Shown here: one piece after another, positions 34,563 through 41,790 of the stretch
Position numbering within the stretch: the first letter of the stretch is position 1
Layout of the letters: every line of letters begins with the position of its first letter
Origin: Candidatus Cryptobacteroides avistercoris
Lineage (GTDB): Bacteria; Bacteroidota; Bacteroidia; Bacteroidales; UBA932
Direction: 5' to 3'
Assembly (NCBI GenBank): GCA_017695095.1
Contig: JADILW010000062.1
Coordinates: forward strand, 1 to 44,438
Length of the DNA: 44,438 bases
The notes under the pieces: generated by a model
Database searches by the model: none
What the model was told of the DNA's origin: nothing
The model's input: the letters and a program-made list of their open reading frames with translations, nothing else
Program-made: the position numbers and the translations under genes

Positions 34563-35596
34563 AATACCACAAGATTGAAATCGACGAACCCTTCGAATTC
34601 GAAGCCGGAGGGCGGCTGGACAGGCTTGAGCTCGTCTACCACACTTCAGACCGGGAATACCGCCCCGGCGAGACCGTAGTGTGGATATGCCATGCCCTCA
34701 CGGGCAATTCCAATCCCGAAGACTGGTGGCCGCAGACCGTCGGCAAGGGGAGGCTCTTCGACCCGGACAAATACTACATCGTGTGCGCCGGCATGCTGTG
34801 TTCGCCCTACGGCTCCAGCTCTCCGGCGTCCGTGAATCCCGCTACCGGCAGGCCGTATATGATGGACTTCCCCAAGACCACCGTGCGCGACGTCGTCAGG
34901 GCCAACATACTGGTGCGCAAGCACCTCGGAATCGAGCACATCGACCTTATGATAGGGCCGTCGATAGGCGGCTTCCAGGCTCTGGAATGGGTCATCATGG
35001 AGCCTGACATGGTCTCCGACGCAGTCTTTCTCGCCACCTCCACCCGCGTGACGCCCTACATGACCGCCTTCAACGAATCGCAGCGCATGGCGCTCGAGGC
35101 GGACCCGGAGTTCATGACAGCGGAAAGCCTGGATTCGGGAAAGGCCGGACTCGCCTGCGCGCGCTCCATCGCCCTGATCTCCTACAGAACCTTCGAGGGC
35201 TACAACCGCACGCAACAGGAGCCTGACAAGGAGACGCTGTTCGCGGGCCGCGCCTGCTCGTATCAGCGCTATCAGGGGAAGAAGATGGTCGACAGGTTCG
35301 ACGCCTACTGCTACTGGTATCTGACCTGGATGCTTGACAGCCAGAACGTGGGAAGGGGCCGCGGGGGAGTGGAGGCCGCGCTCGCGCAGATCAAGGCCGA
35401 CTGCCTCGTGGTGAGCATCGACAGCGACGTGCTCTTCCCGCCCGCGCACGGCAAGGCCACGGTCGCCGAGCTCCGGCATGCAAGATATGCGGAAATCAGC
35501 TCCGCCTTCGGCCACGACGGTTTCCTTATCGAGAACGACCAGCTGGTCGGCATCCTGCAGCCACTGCTAGATAAACTAGATAAATATGATCGATGA
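34559..35596 (+). CDS. metX: Homoserine O-acetyltransferase
   Basis: This 345-residue alpha/beta-hydrolase has the oxyanion segment WICHALTGNSNPEDWW and the nucleophile S135 in GPSIGGFQALEW (GGSMGGMQALEW in classical members). The acid is in VVSIDSDVLFPP and the base His in FGHDGFLIEND. The acyl donor, acetyl- or succinyl-CoA, should be checked because MetX-like proteins vary. It activates homoserine, made by ThrA, for methionine synthesis. The ATG overlaps the preceding TGA by 4 nt; longer upstream readings are rejected. It is the last gene of the ilv-leu operon, followed 2 nt later by hairpin element E4. Confidence 0.92.
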   Translation: MKYHKIEIDEPFEFEAGGRLDRLELVYHTSDREYRPGETVVWICHALTGNSNPEDWWPQTVGKGRLFDPDKYYIVCAGMLCSPYGSSSPASVNPATGRPYMMDFPKTTVRDVVRANILVRKHLGIEHIDLMIGPSIGGFQALEWVIMEPDMVSDAVFLATSTRVTPYMTAFNESQRMALEADPEFMTAESLDSGKAGLACARSIALISYRTFEGYNRTQQEPDKETLFAGRACSYQRYQGKKMVDRFDAYCYWYLTWMLDSQNVGRGRGGVEAALAQIKADCLVVSIDSDVLFPPAHGKATVAELRHARYAEISSAFGHDGFLIENDQLVGILQPLLDKLDKYDR

Positions 35597-35598
35597 CT

Positions 35599-35650
35599 GA
35601 CTGCGGAAGGGGTGGCTAGCCTCTCCTGAGGCAGCACCCCTTCCGCAGTC
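35599..35650 (+). repeat. Hairpin element E4: 16-bp perfect arms with a reduced core
   Basis: Arms 35599-35614 and 35635-35650 are perfectly complementary. The 20-nt interior carries GCTAGCCTCTC, part of a 12-nt identity (GGCTAGCCTCTC) with the 3' end of the core of E3, and forms its own GCCTC/GAGGC hairpin (35619-35623 with 35628-35632). It starts 2 nt after the metX stop, in sense orientation. It may act as the operon's 3' end structure, but no U-tract follows directly. Best read as a short or core-deleted relative of E1-E3. Confidence 0.6.
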
Positions 35651-35670
35651 GACGCGATTTTGATATATAT

Positions 35671-36261
35671 ATGTCAAGTGAAAAAGAAAAATGCCGCGCA
35701 GGCGGGCTCTATGACGCCAATCACGACAGGCAGCTTATTGAGGAGAGGCTCAGGTGCAAGCGCCTGTGCTTCGAATACAACCGGCTTGACCCAGGGTTGG
35801 AGGAGCGCCGGGAGGAGATGCTGCGCGGACTGCTCGGAAAGACAGGAAAGAACTTCCTGATAGAGCAGCCGTTCCTCTGCGACTACGGCTACAATATCGG
35901 AATCGGGGAGAATTTCTACGCGAACGTCAATTGCGTGATACTCGACGAGGCCGCCGTGACTTTCGGGGACAACGTTTTCATAGGCCCGAACTGCGCCTTC
36001 TACACTGCCGCTCATCCTCTCGATGCTGGACAGCGCCGGCTCGGACTGGAGTTCGCACGCCCTATCTCCGTCGGCAGCGACGTATGGATAGGCGGCAACG
36101 TGGTCGTGCTTCCCGGAGTCACGATTGGGGACGGCTGCATCATAGGTGCGGGCAGCGTGGTGACCCGGGACATACCGGCCGGCTGTCTCGCCTTCGGCAA
36201 TCCCTGCCGCGTCATCCGCGCAGACTATGACCAGACTTGGTCGTTGTCCGATGCGCCGTAA
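35671..36261 (+). CDS. Sugar O-acetyltransferase of the maltose/galactoside acetyltransferase family
   Basis: This 196-residue protein has the family's N-terminal helical segment (AGGLYDANHDRQLIEERLRCKRLCFEYN) and a left-handed beta-helix of hexapeptide repeats. The catalytic His is in FYTAAHPLDAGQRR. Later segments are GSDVWIGGNVVVLPGVTIGDGCIIGAGSVVT and GNPCRVIR. It transfers acetyl from acetyl-CoA to a sugar hydroxyl in the cytosol; its physiological acceptor is unknown. Its last codons (GAT GCG CCG TAA) run into the left arm of cruciform element E3, so the protein's end and the repeat share sequence. Confidence 0.9.
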   Translation: MSSEKEKCRAGGLYDANHDRQLIEERLRCKRLCFEYNRLDPGLEERREEMLRGLLGKTGKNFLIEQPFLCDYGYNIGIGENFYANVNCVILDEAAVTFGDNVFIGPNCAFYTAAHPLDAGQRRLGLEFARPISVGSDVWIGGNVVVLPGVTIGDGCIIGAGSVVTRDIPAGCLAFGNPCRVIRADYDQTWSLSDAP

Positions 36262-36373
36262 GGCCGGTGGGCTGCCTTCAAGGTTCCGCTGCGCTCCATC
36301 GATGCTCCGGAGCATCGCCCGCTCACAGCCGCGGGCGGCTAGCCTCTCAGGCAGCCCACCGGCCTTACGGCGC
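36253..36373 (+). repeat. Cruciform element E3: 25-bp perfect arms, conserved 59-nt core
   Basis: Arms 36253-36277 and 36349-36373 are perfectly complementary over 25 bp. After a short unpaired stretch, GG/CC closes a 59-nt core (36284-36342) that starts TTCCGCTGCGCTCCATC. It contains the hairpins CGATGCT/AGCATCG (36300-36306 with 36311-36317) and AGCCG/CGGCT (36327-36331 with 36336-36340, loop CGGG). It shares core but not arms with E1 and E2. The left arm includes the stop codon of the acetyltransferase gene. Confidence 0.8.
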
Positions 36374-36410
36374 GCAATACGATGAATAAGTTCAACAAAA
36401 AAGCAATAAT

Positions 36411-37067
36411 ATGATGAAAAGACTGATTTTCGCAGGCCTCGCCCTGATAGCGGGCATGCAGCTTGCCGGGGCCCAGACCCTCGAGAAGATGATCTGGTTC
36501 AACGAACCCGAACACTGGGAGATCAAGGACAACGCCCTCACGATGTCCGTCACACCTCAGAGCGACTACTGGCGCATATCCCACTACGGCTTCACCGTCG
36601 ACGACGCGCCCTTCTACTACACCACCTACGGCGGCGAATTCGAAGTCAAGGTCAAGATATCCGGCGACTACAAGGTGCGCTTCGACCAGGCCGGCCTGAT
36701 GCTCCGTATCGACAAGGAGAACTACATCAAGACCGGAATCGAATACGTGGACGGAAAGTTCAACCTCAGCACCGTGGTGACCCACCACACCTCCGACTGG
36801 AGCGTGATCACCCTCGACGAGCCCGTCCCCTACATCTGGATCAAGGCTGTGAGGAGGCTCGACGCAGTGGAGATATTCTACTCGTTCGACGATGTGAACT
36901 ACGTGATGATGCGTAACTGCTGGCTGCAGGACAACTCGCCCGTGATGGTGGGGCTCATGGCCGCATGCCCCGACGGACAGGGATTCGAAGCAAGGTTCGA
37001 GAACTTCAGCGTGAAGCACCTTCCCGACCAGCGCCGCCTGGAATGGCTCGAGGAGAATCCCGAATAA
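36411..37067 (+). CDS. Secreted DUF1349 domain protein
   Basis: This 218-residue protein has a signal peptide (MMKRLIFAGLALIAGMQLAGAQ), with cleavage likely after AGA. One DUF1349 domain follows, a concanavalin-like beta-sandwich: WFNEPEHWEIKDNALTMSVTPQSDYWR, FEVKVKISGDYKVRFDQAGLMLRIDKENYIKTGIEYVDG, and C-terminal GLMAACPDGQGFEARFENFSV. DUF1349 proteins resemble glucanase-like lectin folds, but no catalytic residue assignment is possible here. Periplasmic or secreted; a carbohydrate-related role is conjecture. The ATG at 36414 is an equally good start. Elements E3 upstream and the lysC promoter downstream suggest it is monocistronic. Confidence 0.85.
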   Translation: MMKRLIFAGLALIAGMQLAGAQTLEKMIWFNEPEHWEIKDNALTMSVTPQSDYWRISHYGFTVDDAPFYYTTYGGEFEVKVKISGDYKVRFDQAGLMLRIDKENYIKTGIEYVDGKFNLSTVVTHHTSDWSVITLDEPVPYIWIKAVRRLDAVEIFYSFDDVNYVMMRNCWLQDNSPVMVGLMAACPDGQGFEARFENFSVKHLPDQRRLEWLEENPE

Positions 37068-37079
37068 GCGAAATTTGAT

Positions 37080-37099
37080 TATTTTTGCACCTGCAAAAA
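37080..37099 (+). promoter_or_regulatory. lysC promoter box TATTTTTG overlapped by an inverted repeat
   Basis: TATTTTTG (37080-37087) is an exact -7 box, 22 nt before the lysC ATG. TTTTTGCA (37082-37089) and TGCAAAAA (37092-37099) form a perfect 8-bp inverted repeat with a 2-nt centre that covers the -7 box and the start-site region. This is a plausible repressor operator; no cognate regulator is visible. Confidence 0.5.
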
Positions 37100-37109
37100 G
37101 TGTGCAGAA

Positions 37110-38429
37110 ATGAAAGTGATGAAATTCGGCGGCACCTCCGTCGGAAACGCAGAAAGAATAAGAAACGTGGCCGGACTCTCAGCAGAATCCGGCCGCAATC
37201 TCGTCGTGGTCTCGGCCGTGTCCGGAACCACCAACTCGCTGGTTGAATTCTCCGACTACCTCTACAACGGCAACCCCGACGGAGCCAAGGACGTGGTCTC
37301 ACGCCTGGAGGCCTCCTACGACGTGCTGATCCGGGAACTCTACCATACGGAGGAGGCGGCCTGCAAGGCCAGGACCTACGTGCAGGAAGTCTTCAGCTAC
37401 CTGCGCACCATGACGCGGCAGCTCTTCACCACGACCGAGGAGAAGGTGGCGCTGGCCCAGGGAGAACTTATCTCCAGCCATCTGCTCAGCTGGTACCTCG
37501 AAGAGGCGGGCGTGAAGGTGTGCCTGCTTCCCGCCCTCGAGTTCATGAAGATCGACGGCCGCGGCGAGCCTGATACCGACTACATAAAGACGGAGCTGAA
37601 CGCCCTGATCGAAAAGCATCCCGAGGCCGAACTCTTCGTGACCCAGGGTTTCATCTGCCGCAACCTGCACCACGAGATCGACAACCTGAAGCGCGGAGGC
37701 TCCGACTATACCGCATCCCTTGTCGGGGCGGCCGTCGGCGCAGAGGAGATACAGATCTGGACCGACATCGACGGTCTGCAGAACAACGACCCCAAGATCG
37801 TCGAGAACACCGCTCCGGTGCGCCACCTCCATTTCGACGAGGCTGCCGAACTCGGATATTTCGGAGCCAAGATACTCCACCCGACCTGCATACAGCCGGC
37901 CAAGTTCGCGAACATCCCAGTGCGTCTGCTCAACACCATGGCCCCCGCCGCCCCCGGCACGCTGATCGACAACGTGCGCGACCGCGGAAGCATCAAGGCC
38001 GTGGCCGCCAAGGGCAACATCACCGCCATCAGCATACGCTCGTCGAGAATGCTCCTCGCACACGGCTTCCTGCGCCGCGTATTCGAGATTTTCGAGAGCT
38101 GGCAGACCTCCATCGACATGATCTGCACCTCCGAGGTGGGAGTGTCGGTGTCGGTCGACAACACTGCCCACCTCAATGAGATAGTCCACGACCTGAAGAA
38201 ATACGGCACCGTGACCGTCGACATGGACATGTGCATCATCTGCGTGGTCGGCGACATGGACTGGGAGAACGTGGGCTTCGAGACCCGCGCGATGGAAGCC
38301 ATGAAGGACATCCCCGTGCGCATGGTCTCCTACGGTGGAAGCAACTACAACATCTCCTTCCTGGTGAAGGACGAAGACAAGGTAAGGACCCTGAGGTCCC
38401 TCAGCAAATGCCTGTTTGAGAAATGCTGA
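37110..38429 (+). CDS. lysC: Aspartokinase (monofunctional)
   Basis: This 439-residue protein has a kinase domain [78 protein letters not shown] and IDGLQNNDP. Two ACT domains follow at about residues 295-439 (ISIRSSRMLLAHGFLRRVFEIF, CIICVVGDMDWENVGF). It phosphorylates aspartate. Its coupling to lysA (7-nt overlap) indicates that this isozyme serves lysine and diaminopimelate synthesis, with lysine as the probable feedback effector. The ThrA kinase at 18644 serves homoserine. Confidence 0.95.
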   Translation: MKVMKFGGTSVGNAERIRNVAGLSAESGRNLVVVSAVSGTTNSLVEFSDYLYNGNPDGAKDVVSRLEASYDVLIRELYHTEEAACKARTYVQEVFSYLRTMTRQLFTTTEEKVALAQGELISSHLLSWYLEEAGVKVCLLPALEFMKIDGRGEPDTDYIKTELNALIEKHPEAELFVTQGFICRNLHHEIDNLKRGGSDYTASLVGAAVGAEEIQIWTDIDGLQNNDPKIVENTAPVRHLHFDEAAELGYFGAKILHPTCIQPAKFANIPVRLLNTMAPAAPGTLIDNVRDRGSIKAVAAKGNITAISIRSSRMLLAHGFLRRVFEIFESWQTSIDMICTSEVGVSVSVDNTAHLNEIVHDLKKYGTVTVDMDMCIICVVGDMDWENVGFETRAMEAMKDIPVRMVSYGGSNYNISFLVKDEDKVRTLRSLSKCLFEKC

Positions 38430-39577
38430 AAGGTTCTTTTCCCGTCGAGAAGTTCGGGGGCCTCAGGACCCCGTTCTACTACTATGACCTCAGGCTGCTG
38501 CGCCGCACGCTCGAGACCATAAGGTCCTGCACCGAAGCTATCCCCGAATTCAAGGTCCATTATGCCGTCAAGGCCAACGCCAACCCCGTGCTGCTTGCCG
38601 AAATAGCCGCCGGCGGCCTCGGGGCCGACTGCGTGAGCGGAGGGGAGATTAGGGCGGCCGTGGAAGCCGGTTTCCGGCCCGGCGACATCGTCTACGCCGG
38701 AGTAGGGAAGAGCGACGCCGAGATTCTGCTCGCCCTCGAGACCGGCATATCCCGGTTCAACGTCGAATCCGCGGCGGAGCTGGAAGTCATCAGCGAACTT
38801 GCGGCCGCGGCGGGAAAGAAGGCCCCCGTAAGCCTGCGCATCAACCCCGACATCGGAGCGCACACGCATTCCAACATAACCACCGGCCTCGCCGAGAACA
38901 AGTTCGGCATCAACTACGAGCAGATGGAGGATGTGCTGCGTATGGCGCTGGAGCTGCCGGGTGTCGAATACAAGGGGCTGCATTTCCATATCGGCTCGCA
39001 GATTCTCGACATGATGGATTTCGTGGCGCTGTGCAACCGCGTCAATTCCCTGGTCGACGAACTGACCAGGGCCGGTCTGCCGGTGGGCGACATCAACGTG
39101 GGCGGCGGCCTCGGGGTGAGCTATGAGCATCCCAATCTGCTGCCCGTGCCCGATTTCAAGTCGTATTTCGAGACCTTCCGCCGCCACCTGAGGCTTCCCG
39201 CGGGCACCTGCGTGCATTTCGAGCTTGGAAGGAGCGTGGTCGCGCAGTGCGGCAGCCTGATCTCCCGAGTGCTCTACGTCAAGCAGGGCACCACGAAGCA
39301 GTTTGCTGTAGTAGACGGAAGCATGACGGAACTTATACGCCCCGCGCTCTACAAAGCCTACCACAGAATCGAGAATCTGAGTTCAGAAGGCCCTGAAGAG
39401 ATATACGACGTGGTCGGACCCGTCTGCGAGAGCTCCGACGTGTTCCTGAAGGCGGCGCATCTCAACAAGTGCAGTCGCGGAGACCTGCTCGCCATCCGCA
39501 GCGCCGGCGCCTACGGCGAAGCCATGGCCTCGCGCTACAACTGCCGCCCGCTCCCGGAAGCGTATTACGACAGATAA
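38423..39577 (+). CDS. lysA: Diaminopimelate decarboxylase
   Basis: This 384-residue fold-type III PLP enzyme has the cofactor lysine K50 in HYAVKANANP. Further motifs are GGLGADCVSGGEI, GLHFHIGSQILD, INVGGGLGVSYEHP, ELGRSVVAQCGSLISRVLYVK and the C-terminal GPVCESSDVF...SAGAYGEAMASRYNCRPLP. It converts meso-diaminopimelate to lysine, the last pathway step. Carboxynorspermidine decarboxylase is a related family, but the GPVCESSD motif and lysC linkage favour LysA. The start overlaps lysC. Confidence 0.94.
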   Translation: MLKGSFPVEKFGGLRTPFYYYDLRLLRRTLETIRSCTEAIPEFKVHYAVKANANPVLLAEIAAGGLGADCVSGGEIRAAVEAGFRPGDIVYAGVGKSDAEILLALETGISRFNVESAAELEVISELAAAAGKKAPVSLRINPDIGAHTHSNITTGLAENKFGINYEQMEDVLRMALELPGVEYKGLHFHIGSQILDMMDFVALCNRVNSLVDELTRAGLPVGDINVGGGLGVSYEHPNLLPVPDFKSYFETFRRHLRLPAGTCVHFELGRSVVAQCGSLISRVLYVKQGTTKQFAVVDGSMTELIRPALYKAYHRIENLSSEGPEEIYDVVGPVCESSDVFLKAAHLNKCSRGDLLAIRSAGAYGEAMASRYNCRPLPEAYYDR

Positions 39578-39593
39578 TCTGACCGGAAACGGA

Positions 39594-39654
39594 GCAGAAA
39601 TTGCCCCGTAGCAGGCGAGAACTTGAGAAAAGCCTGCTGCGGGGCAATCTCTGC
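39594..39654. terminator. Long hairpin between convergent lysA and nadE, probable bidirectional terminator
   Basis: GCAGA at 39594-39598 pairs with 39650-39654 and the 17-nt arm 39600-39616 pairs with 39632-39648, with one mismatch (39599/39649) and one G-T pair. The loop is 15 nt. There is no U-tract and no similarity to the cores of E1-E3. It lies 17 nt after lysA and 9 nt from the nadE stop. Confidence 0.5.
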
Positions 39655-39662
39655 GCAACAGT

Positions 39663-41591
39663 CTACAATTTCCACCAAGTCTCCAGGTCCGAGGGCATGC
39701 GCCAGTCGCCGCGAGGCGACAGCGACACCAATCCCACCTTGGGCCCGTCGGGCAGGCAGGAACGCTTGAACTGCTGGGCGAAGAAGCGCTTCATGAAGGT
39801 GGAGAGCCAGTGGCTCACGGTCTCCTCGTCATAACGCCCGGCGAACGCCTTGAGCGCCAGGAAAAGGATCTTCCGGGGGTTGTAGCCGCAGCGGAAGAAA
39901 TTGTACAGGAAGAAGTCGTGAAGTTCGTAGGGCCCGACCAGGTCCTCGGTCTTCTGGGCTATGCTTCCGTCGTCGGCCGCGGGCACGAGTTCCGGGCTGA
40001 TCGGAGTGTCGGCGATGTCGAGCAGCACGTCGCGCAGTTCGGAAGTGTCGCCGAAGCGGTTGTTCGCCGCCCAGACCACCAGCGTTCGCACAAGGGTCTT
40101 GGGTACGCTCACGTTGACCCCGTACATCGACATGTGGTCGCCGTTGTAGGTGCACCAGCCCAGGGCGAGTTCCGAGAGGTCGCCGGTTCCGACGACTATT
40201 CCGCCCTCCTTGCCGGCTATGTCCATGAGCAGCTGCGTGCGTTCGCGCGCCTGGCTGTTCTCGTAGGTCAGGTCGTGAACGTCCTCGTCCTGTCCGATGT
40301 CGGCGAAATGCTGGCGCACCGCCGGGAGTATGGATATTTCGCGGAAGTCAGTGCCCAGCAGCTCCATTAGCCTGGTCGAATTGTCGTGCGTGCGCCCGCT
40401 GGTGCCGAAGCCGGGCATGGTCACGGTTACGATGTTCCTGCGGGGCAGTCCGAGCTCGTCGAAGGCCAGCACGGCCACCAGCAGGGCGAGGGTGGAGTCC
40501 AGGCCGCCGGAGACGCCTATCACCGCCTTGCGGCAGCGGATGTGCTCCAGACGCGAACTCAGGCCGGCAACCTGGGATGAGAGTATCTCCCGGCAGCGCG
40601 CTGCGAGAGCTTCAGGGTCGCCCTGGGGTACGAAGGGGTGGGGTTCGACATGCCGCAGCAGCGAGGTGCAGAAGTCGGTGAGGGCCGGCTTGCCGGCGTC
40701 TCTTACCTCATATTCGGGGATGCTGCCCGCATAGCCGTAGCAGTGTTCCCTGGTGCGGAGGGTCTCCATCCTCTCGATGTCCACGTCGCCGCAGAGCAGG
40801 CTGGAGCCGCGCTGGAAACGCCGGCTTTCGGCTATCAGGGAGCCGTTTTCATATATCAGTGAGGAGCCTGCCCAGACAAGGTCCTGGGTGGATTCCCCGT
40901 AGCCGCAGGAGCAGTAGAGATAGGCTGCGAAAAGGCGGGACGAGGTGGCGGACACGAGCATCTTCCTGTATTCATGCTTCATGAGCACTTCGTTGCTGGC
41001 GGAGAGGTTGATGATCAGCTGTGCGCCGGCCAGAGCGGCCCATGAGCTCTGGGGTACGGGAGACCAGAGGTCCTGGCAGATCTCCACCCCGAACAGGGCG
41101 TTTCCCACCCTGAAGAGCTGACGGACGCCGAAAGGTATGTCCTTCTGCCCGGCGAAGTCCACGCCGACGCAGCGCCCGGGCAGCTTGTCGGCGGATTCGA
41201 ACCAGCGCGGCTCGTAGAACTCCCCGTTGCCGGCGAGGTAGGTCTTTGGAACGATTCCGATGATCTTCCCGCCCCTCGAGACCACGGCGCAGTTGTACAG
41301 CCGGCCGCGCCAGCGCATCGGTGTGCCGAACACCAGCACGCAGTCCATTCCTGCCGACATCCTCACGATGTCGGCGCAACTCTGCTCGGCCTTGTCGACG
41401 AGTGTCTGCTGGCCGAAGAGGTCGGCGCAGGTGTAGCCGGTGACGCTGAGCTCGGGGAAGGCAACTATCGAGACTCCGCGTATGACCGCGTCGTTCACTA
41501 GGTTCAGTATCTCCCTGGTGTTGGATGCAGGGTCGGCCACATGCACCCTGGGCATCGCCGCCGCCACTCTCAGAAAGCCGTAATTCTCCAT
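39663..41591 (-). CDS. nadE: Glutamine-dependent NAD+ synthetase
   Basis: This 642-residue protein has an N-terminal nitrilase-type glutaminase domain (about 1-290) with triad E47 (AFPELSVTGYTC), K116 (GIVPKTYLAG) and C172 (FGVEICQDLW). The C-terminal synthetase domain has the PP-loop GVSGGLDSTLALLV, followed by VTMPGFGTSGRTHDNS, VVGTGDLSELALGWCTYNGDHMSMYGVN and the C-terminal FKRSCLPDGPKVGLVSLSPRGDWRMPSD. It amidates nicotinic acid adenine dinucleotide to NAD+ with ammonia channelled from glutamine. Gene start MENYGFLRVAAAMPRV fits the first nitrilase strand. Divergent from the glutamine synthetase unit. Confidence 0.95.
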   Translation of the reverse strand: MENYGFLRVAAAMPRVHVADPASNTREILNLVNDAVIRGVSIVAFPELSVTGYTCADLFGQQTLVDKAEQSCADIVRMSAGMDCVLVFGTPMRWRGRLYNCAVVSRGGKIIGIVPKTYLAGNGEFYEPRWFESADKLPGRCVGVDFAGQKDIPFGVRQLFRVGNALFGVEICQDLWSPVPQSSWAALAGAQLIINLSASNEVLMKHEYRKMLVSATSSRLFAAYLYCSCGYGESTQDLVWAGSSLIYENGSLIAESRRFQRGSSLLCGDVDIERMETLRTREHCYGYAGSIPEYEVRDAGKPALTDFCTSLLRHVEPHPFVPQGDPEALAARCREILSSQVAGLSSRLEHIRCRKAVIGVSGGLDSTLALLVAVLAFDELGLPRRNIVTVTMPGFGTSGRTHDNSTRLMELLGTDFREISILPAVRQHFADIGQDEDVHDLTYENSQARERTQLLMDIAGKEGGIVVGTGDLSELALGWCTYNGDHMSMYGVNVSVPKTLVRTLVVWAANNRFGDTSELRDVLLDIADTPISPELVPAADDGSIAQKTEDLVGPYELHDFFLYNFFRCGYNPRKILFLALKAFAGRYDEETVSHWLSTFMKRFFAQQFKRSCLPDGPKVGLVSLSPRGDWRMPSDLETWWKL

Positions 41592-41609
41592 AAGTCCGTT
41601 TTTCAGGCG

Positions 41610-41641
41610 CTAATATACAACATCCTTGTCGGGGCGGCAAA
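41610..41641 (-). promoter_or_regulatory. nadE promoter (-33 TTTG, 20-nt spacer, -7 TATATTAG)
   Basis: On the minus strand, TTTG at 41641-41638 and TATATTAG at 41617-41610 are 20 nt apart. The -7 box deviates from TAnnTTTG at one base. The ATG is 18 nt downstream. Confidence 0.5.
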
Positions 41642-41660
41642 AATTTTTGGTGCCGGGATG

Positions 41661-41689
41661 TTGCAAGAAAAAAATTTTTTCTAAATTTG
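41661..41689 (+). promoter_or_regulatory. glnN leader promoter (-33 TTG, 18-nt spacer, -7 TAAATTTG)
   Basis: TTG at 41661-41663 and the exact -7 box TAAATTTG at 41682-41689 bracket a near-palindrome of A7T6 (AAGAAAAAAATTTTTTCT, 41665-41682). The start of transcription would be near 41696, giving a leader of about 190 nt before glutamine synthetase. That leader contains the Gln-rich ORF and the terminator. Confidence 0.6.
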
Positions 41690-41709
41690 CCCCTTGAGTT
41701 TTGGAACGA

Positions 41710-41790
41710 ATGTACAGCATGAATGTATACAGCCAGCAGCAGATGCAGCAGCAGGGCCAGTCACAGGTTCTGCGTCTCTTTGCGTGCTGA
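41710..41790 (+). CDS. Gln-rich 26-residue leader peptide upstream of glutamine synthetase
   Basis: The ORF encodes MYSMNVYSQQQMQQQGQSQ followed by VLRLFAC. Eight of 26 codons are CAG (Gln), at codons 9-11, 13-15, 17 and 19. It begins 20 nt after an exact promoter box and ends 98 nt before the glutamine synthetase gene, with a terminator in between. A run of codons for the end product of the downstream enzyme is the hallmark of translation-coupled attenuation. Translation of this ORF is inferred. No Shine-Dalgarno sequence is present, as usual in this phylum. Confidence 0.65.
   Translation: MYSMNVYSQQQMQQQGQSQVLRLFAC

Noticed and set aside
41638-41649. Palindrome CAAAAATTTTTG between nadE and the glnN promoter
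   Set aside because: Low-complexity A/T symmetry is common in AT-rich intergenic DNA, and it overlaps the nadE -33 box. Not reported as an operator.
41734-41754. CAG-rich stretch as a simple microsatellite
   Set aside because: The repeats are interrupted by ATG and GGC, stay in one frame with an ATG and stop, and sit between a promoter and an attenuator-like hairpin. A coding leader explains more, though a chance repeat is not fully excluded.
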